A stretch of DNA of 25,000 nucleotides from positions 1 to 25,000 of the forward strand of contig CAIIXF020000260.1 in the NCBI GenBank assembly GCA_903813345.2. The letters run 5' to 3'. Positions 17,605 through 25,000 of this stretch are shown here, piece after piece. A model generated the notes under the pieces. The model did no database searches and was not told the DNA's origin. It saw only the letters and a program-made list of their open reading frames with translations. Numbering within the stretch: position 1 is the stretch's first letter; every line of letters begins with the position of its first letter. The position numbers were made by a program, and so were the translations under genes. Origin of the DNA: Owenia fusiformis. Lineage: Eukaryota; Annelida; Polychaeta; Sabellida; Oweniidae.

Positions 17605-20250
17605 ATGGCCAGCATTCTTAGAGTACTGATTCTAGCGTATTTGGGAGTTAAAGCAGGGGAGGCATGCAAATGTTTCGTTGCTCATCCACAGAGTCAATTC
17701 TGTTCTTCAGATTTCGGTGAGTGGTAACATCTTCGATTTACTTAAAATAAATGAAACACCACGATCTTTTGATTCATATCTAGTAAAACCTGCGAAAGTA
17801 GAACACCTTGCCTTGATTTTACCAAAAAATCACTTGCAAGGTGTGTTATGTGGTAAACATGATTCAAGTATGTCATATTCCTCAACGAATATTGCATTCA
17901 CTCGCGGTGTATGACAGATGCACCTGCGATAAGTGACATGTACAACATAAATATACGAACATGCGTTCGTGGAATTATGAGTGACCCTTTCGACAGTCGA
18001 TAAATACTAGACACAAAACTTAAAAATCATTAGCCTTGCCCAAGTCGGTATTTTTTACTTATCTGATCTTGAATTAGAAATCAAGATAAGTAAAAGAGAC
18101 CGACTTGGGCAAGGCTAAAAAATCATAAGTAAGAATGTATTTTGGCATCTGTAATCGCGATTTATATCTTTCTGATACTTTCAAAAGTATCACTAACCAA
18201 TTACACGTAAGGAACTTACTTAATCACTCCATTATTCATATTTTAGTGTTGGTAATCCAGCATAGTTGATTCATATCTAATAAAACCTGCGAAAGTAGAA
18301 CACCCTGCCTTGATTTTACCAAAAAATCACTTGCGAGGTGTGTTATGTGGTTCACCCGCATCACGAATACTGCGCGACCGTAGATATATGGCATATTCAG
18401 CGAACATGACACGATTTTAACACGATATACTATACTTTTAGTCTATTTGATTTTAATGTGTTTGATATTTTCAGTACTATTGGCTAATATTGTGAATGAA
18501 ACAATACATCGAGAGAGCCAATGGACTGGAACTAGAGTTTACGGCATTGACGTGATTTCCGCCTTTAAGGTATCATTGTTAGTCTTTTTTTTCTATAAGT
18601 CTATAATTTCTCCATTACTTACATGTTTTCTTTATATCTAAAAACTTGTCAATTTACAACTACGATAATTTCTATGTTCACTATATTCTACTATATTTTT
18701 CTCTCTGTTACTTTACTCAACTACTAAAACTAAAACTACTAACGAATTCAATTAAACTTTTCTTTTTATACTGTAGGAATTACTATTGCCATCAACTCAA
18801 TAATATAAGCCAACAAAATTAGCGGATGATTTAATCTTCGGTCTCAGAGAGCAGAAAACTGGTGCAAACTTTGGTGATGCAAAATCATCCAGTCTTCCGT
18901 TCTGAGACCGAAGATTCTTCATCGGTATAGTTGTTTATACATTCTTTTTCTTCGACAGAATATTCTTCTTTCATACTGTAAACTTACCTGTCTAATCTAA
19001 ACGACTCTAAGACCAGCAAAAAGTAATTGGATTAAGGAGACGTTCATAATACCCAGGCTTTACTGTATATTGTTTACTTTTTATATTACACCGACAACAT
19101 TATTCCATCGCCGAATTTGGCATCATATGCCAGAAGAAGTCACAAAAGAAAGGATCAGAATTATGATAATTTCATTGTTTAGATTAATCTGAGGCCGAAG
19201 GAAAGATTCAGGCTCTGTCGTAGAATATATTATAAACCTACAATCATCAACTCCAAGAAATCATAAGATATTGAAGTCGATTGTTTGTTGAGGGTGCTCA
19301 AAAACTATTTTGGGGCCCACCAAAGTGGTTAGGGAGGCCCCCTTTCCACCACTGTAAATAGTTTATGCATCACATTGCCGTCGGCCAATTAAATGTATGT
19401 TGAATTGATGTTCTTCAAAATTATTTAAGGGAACGCGCTACAGTCAAGTTTCTACACCCCTTGATGGTGCAGCATGCGGAGTACAACTGGAAATAGGTCA
19501 GCAATATGTCTTTACAGGTACCCGTACTTTTTATATCTGACTTTATTATCAAAAATATATCCTGTATACCACAATACCGTGTGATGAATAATCAGATTCA
19601 CCATCTGACGTCATCTGTATTACTTGTTTTGACGTAAGAGGCATATTTGTCGAATATCATTGAAAAAGTTATTCAATGATTTCTCGACGAATCGCATGAT
19701 GTACGCCTGGGTACAGATTCATGTCCGACATAAAACGGAAGATTTGGAGAATGGATTCGTGAAACGCGGACCAATCGGCTTGCAAAATGTAGCTAGAAAA
19801 GCGCTCAAAGGTGTGTACAGCCAGAAATCAAAGCAGGGAACGCTATTAAGGAAGTCAACTTAAATACACTTGTTAATATCACAAAATGATATAACCATAC
19901 ATTAAGAATCGTATTTGTGTATCACTCAAAATAACTTATTTAGATAATTATAACAATTGTAAAAAACAACTCGGCATTTTTGAATATTTCTATGGTCATA
20001 TATTGTTTACACGTGGCCCATTTCTTTTGTTACCCCTTAATAAGTTACTGTTTTGTTTCACGATTAGTTTAAATGTCCTATTTTCATTTGTGCTTTAACT
20101 TTCAAAGGCTACACTAGGAATGACGTTGGACAGATAGCTTCCTGCGGTTTCCAAAAGAAATGGTCTTCTCTAACCAGGGATCAACAGAGAGGTTTCGGGA
20201 CCAAGTACGCCAAGAATTGTCGCTGTGAGGTAAAATGCATATTAAAATAA
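17605..20250 (+). CDS. TIMP: Single-domain tissue inhibitor of metalloproteinases (TIMP/netrin-like domain)
   Basis: Secreted inhibitor expected to block matrix metalloproteases through its N-terminal cysteine. Exons 17605-17716, 18475-18569, 19430-19517 and 20108-20250 join in frame to 145 residues. Residues 1-20 are a signal peptide; the mature protein starts CKCFVAHPQSQFC, matching the TIMP signature C-x-C-x(3)-HPQ-x-x-FC with Cys at mature 1, 3 and 13. Later cysteines (65, 91, 116, 118, 122) and WSSLTRDQQRGF followed by YAKNCRCEVKC match the second half of the N-domain. The stop comes right after, so the vertebrate-type C-domain is absent. Residue 2 is Lys where many TIMPs have Thr or Ser. 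The last codons assume no splicing at the weak GAG/GTAAAA site at 20229-20231; no C-domain exon was found beyond it. AATAAA lies at 20374-20379. Confidence 0.85.
17769..17854 (+). repeat. 86-bp direct repeat, copy 1, in TIMP intron 1
   Basis: TTGATTCATATCTAGTAAAACC, then TGCGAAAGTAGAACACC and AATCACTTGCAAGGTGTGTTATGTGG. A copy at 18266-18351 differs at only about three positions. Both are in the same intron (17717-18474), about 500 bp apart and in the same orientation. Confidence 0.9.
18031..18117. repeat. Near-perfect palindrome (hairpin) in TIMP intron 1
   Basis: TAGCCTTGCCCAAGTCGGT at the left is the exact reverse complement of ACCGACTTGGGCAAGGCTA at the right. Inner TTACTTATC-TGA-TCTTGA pairs with TCAAGATAAGTAA, leaving a short loop. 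It is probably a tiny foldback element midway between the two 86-bp direct repeats. Confidence 0.85.
18266..18351 (+). repeat. 86-bp direct repeat, copy 2, in TIMP intron 1
   Basis: Nearly identical to 17769-17854, with changes such as CTAATAAAACC, CACCCTGCC and TTGCGAGG. The sequence between the two copies contains the hairpin at 18031-18117. The pair could be the ends of one inserted element or a segmental duplication. Confidence 0.9.
18824..18927. repeat. Inverted-repeat element in TIMP intron 2
   Basis: GATGATTTAATCTTCGGTCTCAGAG near 18824 is mirrored by CTGAGACCGAAGATTCTTCATC ending near 18923, a stem of about 22 bp with one interruption and a 50-bp centre. It is likely a small MITE fragment. 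No target duplication was recognised. Confidence 0.7.
18975..19066. mobile_element. Second, diverged copy of the pogo-like MITE
   Basis: Left end CTGTAAACTTACCTGTCTAATC, internal GACCAGCAAAAAGT and GGATTAAGGAGACGTTC, right end CCCAGGCTTTACTG followed by TA. These parts match the element at 16309-16494 in the same order, with an internal deletion. It lies in TIMP intron 2. Confidence 0.65.
19660..19863 (+). other. Small open frame inside TIMP intron 3, function unknown
   Basis: A frame of 67 codons (TTG at 19660, first internal ATG at 19696) encodes a basic peptide with segments such as MMYAWVQIHVRHKTED and RKALKGVYSQKSKQG. Local base composition is less AT-rich than the flanks. It is not needed for the TIMP reading frame, whose flanking exons join cleanly without it. 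It may be a remnant of a mobile-element gene or an alternative exon; no family was recognised. Confidence 0.2.
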
Positions 20251-20427
20251 CAATTGTTCGACTCTGGATTGTGTGAAGGGAATGCATTACTCATAATCAC
20301 AATATTACGAGAATATAAAAGCCATCAATAGTAAATCAATCTTCTGGGTATATTAATAATTTAAATTGACTAAAATAAATACTTAAAGCTTTTAATCATA
20401 ATACTATAATTGTAATAATTTGTTCAT

Positions 20428-21165
20428 ATATTCACATTTGCAAGGATAGGTATCGATATGGTGAAATGAATTTTACAATGTTTTTCTCTACCAATTATTG
20501 TAAAAGAACACTACCCCTTTATGTAATGTTGACCGATTGACAACAATTTAATGTGAAAACTAATTATATATATTGTATATAACTGTTTTTGTTAACATTT
20601 TTTGTTCCTTTCTACCTGTTCTTGAGAATGAAATAAAATGTCTTTCCGATCCTTGTTGGAACAAAATAGCATATACAACATTTTCTTAGACCTATCAATA
20701 TTATAGTTGTACAAAGGATTTTTTGGTTGATTTTAAAAAAATATTCAAAAAATTAAAACAAAATCCCCCAAAACAGATAAAAATTAAGATAAACCTTATT
20801 TCATTAACAATATACTTTTTAAAATCAACCAAATTCTCCTTTGTACAATTACAATATTGAGAGACCTAAACATGTTGTGTTTATGTCCTTTTGTTCCAAT
20901 GAGGTTCGGAAAGATGTTTCATTTAATTCCGAACATATGATACCAAGAGCAAAAGGAGTGTCTAATGTATTTTCTAAAACAATATAGAGAAGTATATATA
21001 TTCTTTCAAATTACTGTATGTTGTTACCATCCAAAAGATAATCATTAAATTGACAATGTGTAAAAGTTTTAGAATTTTTTGATAACTTGTTCAAGAAAAG
21101 CGTGTGTTCAAGTTCACCATATCGATACCCATCCTTTCTAATATTTGTTTCACCATATGTTTACA
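20428..21165. mobile_element. Large degenerate foldback element (about 740 bp) between TIMP and the mGluR-like gene
   Basis: Outer arms share GGTATCGATATGGTGAA (left about 20449, inverted right about 21115-21131). Inner arms share TCTTTCCGA-CC, TTGGAACAAAA, TTAG-CCT-TCAATATT, TTGTACAAAGGA and TTTGGTTGATTTTAAAAA (left 20641-20740, inverted right 20818-20920). Both arms run almost to a central AT-rich loop near 20750-20810. No transposase frame is seen. It fills most of the 1.3 kb between the two convergent genes and probably lies downstream of the TIMP poly(A) signal at 20374. Confidence 0.8.
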
Positions 21166-21566
21166 ACATTCTCAGATACCTACATTTAATATCAAAATGC
21201 CTCTACTTGTCTGTTATAGTTCAATCTTTTTGAACAAATAATTATGTAAATTACTAAGCAAATATCTTTTTATGGTTTGTAATACGCGTATTACATTATT
21301 TACATGTGTAGTTTCTTCCCAAAGTGATTCCAAAAATGTGGTTAGAGTGACTCTATAGCATTCAAACTAGCATGACCAATTTAGCCAATCATTGCTTTCC
21401 TTTTTGAATAAGGCCACATGACAAAAACAACCAACCCCTGTCAATTTCATATCAAGTGGTATCTTCAAATATACTCTAGCTATAGATACTATAGTAGGTC
21501 CAGTGTGTCAAACAATGCTATTTGTCGGAATTGTCTGATAGTAGCAACCAGCCACCAAATCAAAAG

Positions 21567-22085
21567 TTACAACTTTGACATGTTTACACTTTCCACTGGA
21601 CCGGATGACATTGTTGAAGATTGCCCATTATCTCTTTCGGATGTTTCTGTCTGCTGTTTAAAAGCAAATGTGGATGAGAATGTTATCTTACTTTCATCTA
21701 CGAATATAACAGCGTATATGCGTGGTGCAAACAAACACACAATTGACACTGCCCCTGTTAATAAAAACATCACAGAGAACAACATTTGTTGGTGCTTTGC
21801 TCGATCAGTTATAAAATAAGTAGGGATGAATGACAGCCACAAAAATAAAGTTGCACACACAGATAACAAGATATGCATTGTTTCATTAAAATTATCTGGT
21901 AGTTTCCTGGTGAGAAAAGCCAATGTCGCTGTAGCTAAGACCAGTAACAAGTTGAATATAATTGAAACAATCATACTCCAAACTGGAAAGTCACAGCTGA
22001 GTTCAACATACTTCTCGCTTTCAACTGGCATTTTCTTTGTCACATTCGGAGGAGCAGTCACTGACACAGCAATTGTAATACCAAT
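21567..22085 (-). other. mGluR-like exon 2: rest of the helical bundle and C-tail
   Basis: The exon starts after TTTTAG at 22086-22087 and encodes 172 residues. It gives the extracellular loop with ELSCDFPVW, helix 5 (MIVSIIFNLLLVLATATLAFL), the third intracellular loop (TRKLPDNFNETMH), helix 6 (LFLWLSFIPTYF), helix 7 ending APRIYAVIF, and a tail of about 40 residues rich in Ser and Thr that ends MSKL. The lysine that mGluRs have after FNEA is replaced here by methionine (NETM). Confidence 0.85.
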
Positions 22086-24288
22086 CTAAAATCAAAAATT
22101 AATTACAAATTAATTGGACATAAATAAATGATAGCAATTCTTTTTTTTCTAAAATAGCACATATTGTCCTTGCAATGGTAAAGCATATGACAGAAATGAA
22201 ACTCACCTGTATTGATATCAATGCCATTGTTATCGCCAGAGACCTCTTGGCTTCTATCCACTTAGGTAGCTCCAGTTGAAATTTAGAACCTCCTTTAAAT
22301 ATGCAATAAATCCTGGCTACTTTCAAAAGGAGCGGTGCATACAGGATAGTGAAACCAATACTAAAGCCGACACGTCCACAATAACAAACGATCACACTCG
22401 GGTTTAGGAGATAAACATAACTGATGCCATACACTTTTACAGTTGCGAGAAGAAGGAAGTAATTAAACTCTCTTGATGAAGCTCTTATGATTTTCTCCCC
22501 TCTCCAGTGAATAAACAGTCCAAGCATGAATAATACTGTTACCAATCCAAGCATTGTCAAAATGAAGAGGGAAAGGAACAAAGAATCAGATAGTAAATTG
22601 ATAAAGTCTGGCTCTATGAGTTCACAATCTGTAGCAGTGCTTTCATCCGGCCATGTAAACATTGGACATTTTATGCACACTGACCCATTGATGACAATAT
22701 CATTAGCATGGCATTTAAAGCAGTCCCAGCAACAGGGCAGTTCAAGTTGAATTCTGATTTCTCCCACGTTGCATTCTTCACTGCATTTGGACACTGGTAT
22801 AGTGTCATTAGTATTCCAGTACAAGTTACTTTCGTTAAGCTTGAGTGATTCAGATGACCGATTCCATGAACCAACTTGAATTGAAGCATAGCCTGAATCA
22901 CTTGGTATGAAATGTTTTATTGTGTAGCCTCCAAAAGCATCACCGTTTTCATCAAATGATATTGGACCAGAGCTACCCTCAAATTGCACCTGTCGAATAT
23001 ATGAAGTGAGGCCAGTATTTTGAACACAACTTAACATTGCCTTTTTGTCAGCAACGTGATTCTGACAATTCTCCTGGATAAGATCATCCAATGCATATCC
23101 AAATGCATACACCGTATCCAAGAGGAGAGAAATCCAAGGAGAATCTCTATGCTTCTTTGACTCCGTGAGAGATTTAAACGTGTCACATGGTGGTCTGGGG
23201 TTAGTGTTGTTAGTTTGCCATGTGCAATTGAATGCCAGCGTCCAATATTCAGAAAACCAGGGGTTATTTGGATTATTCCAAGGAGTCAGGGTTCGATAAT
23301 GTTGTATGAAGGCTTTGTCATATTTGGATGTAAGTTGCACTGAAAAGGCTCCATGCAGGGTCTTGGGAATATTTTCCACATCTGGCTCTTCGAATGTGTC
23401 TGACCCAATCCATATGAATTCTCTTGCAGCGTTATATTTATCAATTGTGGCCAAAAGTTTCTCAATGTGTATAGGCTCTAAGAACAAAACAACTACTTTC
23501 GCCTTTTTATTACGCCTCAAGTTTTGTATTATTTCAATATATATCGATTCGTCGCCCAGATCAAAGGGGACACTGCCAAGAAATGCGTTGCACAAGCCCC
23601 TAGATTTGGCAATTCGTTTCACTTGAGACATACCATTGGCTCCATATACTCCTTCCGAGTAGACCATGGAATAATAGCTCCAGTTGAAGTATAACATTAA
23701 GTCGACCATGGTTTGGGCTTGGAACCTATCTGGTGGTACCACCCTACTGAAGTATGGATAGTCATCCTTGTTGCTGAGTATATCGCTTGTAGACACAGAT
23801 GCAATCTGGGGAATTGAGAAAATGTTTAAAAAGTTGGCTATCAGTTGATTTCTTTGGCTTCCAATCTGTGTCACCAGCCCAATAGTTTCCTTGAATCGTG
23901 ATTTAACATCTTCTGGGATCTTCTTGCAATTCTTTGATTCTTCAAGCATTGGTATGAAATGAAGCATTCCTGCTAGACTGGCAGATGTCCGTAAACATAT
24001 ATCAAATACATTGAATCCCAAAGTTACATTTGGCAAAATATCACTCCTTTCATTAATCGTATTCACTGCAAAAGCAACCGCTTCGACATACTGCATTGAT
24101 ACAATGTAGTAAAATGAATCACTGCAAAGCGATTCTCTACCATAACCTGGGCCTGATATACTAAATGGTGCTGCTAACAGTAAATCACCATCTTGGTTGA
24201 ATGTTTTAGTGGAGAGTCCATTTGGAATTTCAAAATATCCGTTTGTAAGTAACAAAGTACTTAACATGAAAATGACAACATACCTCAT
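21567..24288 (-). CDS. Metabotropic glutamate receptor-like class C GPCR (non-glutamate pocket)
   Basis: Two exons, 24288-22207 and 22085-21567, joined in phase 0 (…ISIQ/IGIT…), give 866 residues. The signal peptide covers about 1-18. The venus-flytrap domain (about 30-490) has IPQIASVSTS, SRVVPPDRFQAQ, SEGVYGANGM and IWIGSD. The nine-Cys linker domain runs about 502-555, seven membrane helices about 563-835, and then a short Ser/Thr-rich tail. Cys121 and Cys233 match the dimer and linker disulfide cysteines of mGluRs; Cys635 or 637 and the Cys of ELSCDF suit the loop disulfide. The third loop RKLPDNFNE resembles mGluRs. Residues that contact the amino-acid backbone are kept, while those for the glutamate side chain are changed (see findings). 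The C-terminus MSKL fits a class I PDZ ligand. It may be related to insect mXR/mangetout-type receptors; this is inferred. Confidence 0.88.
22207..24288 (-). other. mGluR-like exon 1: signal peptide, venus-flytrap, Cys-rich domain, first four helices
   Basis: This single exon of 2082 nt (694 codons) starts at ATG 24286-24288 and ends at donor ATACAG/GTGAGT. Such a long uninterrupted ligand-binding exon contrasts with the many introns of vertebrate mGluR genes and may reflect intron loss or a retrocopy-like history with one later intron. An AT-rich TATATAATTATAG-like stretch lies about 120 nt upstream of the ATG, too weak to call a promoter. Confidence 0.85.
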
Positions 24289-24623
24289 TGTAGACCTATT
24301 TGATAACTTGCAATTTTGAAATCTGCATAGATCTAATATTCTTTATATTGACAGTGGCGATTCTGTATTCCGCTTTTTGATCTTTGTTTCCAACTTAAAT
24401 TTTTCTCTATAATTATATAATCCCACGTACACCTTGGGCGACCTATACATCATTTGTGAATTTTTAGTACCTCAAGTCTACAGCACAGACGAACCACTCT
24501 CTCTCGCGATCTAAATTAGTGCGCACACACTTATCTATATGCAATAAAGCAAATGAGCTATCGGAATAATAACTTTATTGTTTATAGTGTATCGCTATTA
24601 CGAATAGTAGGCAATATATAGAG
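24289..24623. other. Upstream region of the mGluR-like gene
   Basis: Contains the presumed promoter and 5'UTR of the minus-strand receptor. An AT-rich stretch at about 24405-24420 could act as a TATA-like element. No repeat or gene was recognised. Confidence 0.4.
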
Positions 24624-24765
24624 ATTATCCTATATGAGGTTCAGGATATTGGGATTATCCCGAGGCCAATATAATATATTTTCCCTCGGGACCTGCGGCC
24701 CTCGGGCAAATATATAATATTGGCCTCGGGATAATCCCAATATCCTGAACCGACTATAGGATAAT
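24624..24765. repeat. 142-bp near-perfect palindrome
   Basis: The left arm ATTATCCTATATGAGGTTCAGG continues through ATATTGGGATTATCCCGAGG and CCAATATAATATATTTTCCC. The right arm is its reverse complement with only a few mismatches (TAGTCGG for TATGAGG, ATTTGCCCGAGGG for ATTTTCCCTCGGG). Arms are about 66 bp around a short GC-rich centre (ACCTGCGG). The arms themselves contain smaller CCTCGGG/CCCGAGG inversions. Confidence 0.92.
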
Positions 24766-24769
24766 ATGT

Positions 24770-25000
24770 TTATCCCATACCAGTCTTGGTCATCTGGTTC
24801 ACATTGTTCAATCGTGGAAATATTTTAGAATATTCATGTCCAGTTTTGTTTTCTTGGCCGTGGGAGGATTTTCCTGTTCCCTCAAATATTCCCACATTTA
24901 TTTTCTCGAATTTTTGATTGATTAAGTGGATGCTCCTTCCCTTTTTTAAACCATCAAACAGATCCCCATTGTCTGTGTTTTCTCCATTGTCGTGTACAGT
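24770..25000 (-). CDS. Unidentified open reading frame entering from the right edge (partial)
   Basis: Read on the minus strand from 25000, 76 codons stay open in one frame to TAA at 24770-24772. The peptide is hydrophilic and rich in Asn, Gly, Lys and His (for example HDNGENTDNGDLFDG and GKSSHGQENKTGHEY) and has no recognised domain. It could be the last exon of another gene, an exon ending at the possible donor ACTGG/GTATGG, part of a mobile element ending at the palindrome 24624-24765, or chance. An open frame of 231 nt in such AT-rich DNA is suggestive but not proof. Confidence 0.3.
   Translation of the reverse strand, partial: TVHDNGENTDNGDLFDGLKKGRSIHLINQKFEKINVGIFEGTGKSSHGQENKTGHEYSKIFPRLNNVNQMTKTGMG

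Noticed and set aside
20229-20240. Splice donor GAG/GTAAAA at the end of TIMP exon 4
   Set aside because: Reading through gives NCRCEVKC, matching the TIMP cysteine pattern, and a stop at 20248. No downstream C-domain exon was found before the convergent receptor gene.
21418-21819. 133-codon plus-strand frame
   Set aside because: It is the antisense shadow of exon 2 of the mGluR-like gene, whose minus-strand frame has strong family features.
23306-23626. 106-codon plus-strand frame
   Set aside because: Antisense shadow of the venus-flytrap exon of the mGluR-like gene.
1-25000. tRNA, rRNA or viral genes
   Set aside because: No cloverleaf with conserved A/B boxes, no rRNA-like block, and no reverse transcriptase, integrase or capsid motif was noticed on either strand. 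A tRNAscan or Rfam search would be needed to exclude divergent RNAs.

Overview
The window is metazoan nuclear DNA: AT-rich, with spliced genes (GT..AG introns, mostly phase 1), many small inverted-repeat elements and several minisatellites. The gene families (contactin, a trypsin with TSP1 and lustrin-like Cys-rich modules, TIMP, an mGluR-like class C GPCR) and the style of the repeats suggest a lophotrochozoan, most likely a mollusc. The taxon is inferred; no species marker was seen.

Layout. (1) 420-13827, plus strand: a contactin-like GPI-anchored adhesion protein. Sixteen exons join in one frame and encode the end of Ig1, Ig2-Ig6, four FN3 domains and a C-terminal GPI signal. The 5' end lies left of the window. 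(2) 9652-13187, minus strand: a complete four-exon gene for a 592-residue secreted trypsin-like protease. It has two CC-type Cys-rich modules, a VWC-like Cys-rich segment, an intact catalytic domain and a C-terminal TSP1 domain. It lies wholly inside the last (4.4 kb) contactin intron, antisense to it. (3) 13828-17604: intergenic or 3'UTR sequence with a nine-copy 44-bp minisatellite and a pogo-like MITE. (4) 17605-20250, plus strand: a four-exon, single-domain TIMP of 145 residues. (5) 20428-21165: a large degenerate foldback element. (6) 21567-24288, minus strand: a two-exon, 866-residue mGluR-like receptor that keeps the amino-acid backbone-binding residues and lacks the residues that bind the glutamate side chain. 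(7) 24624-24765: a near-perfect palindrome. An unidentified open frame enters from the right edge on the minus strand (24770-25000).

All four genes encode secreted or cell-surface proteins, but nothing shows that they act together. Protease and TIMP are neighbours, yet TIMPs inhibit metalloproteases, not trypsins. The most testable points are: the nested protease and its unusual activation site; a possible secreted contactin form made by intronic polyadenylation just upstream of the nested gene; the non-glutamate pocket of the receptor; a triplicated splice acceptor in contactin; and several foldback elements.
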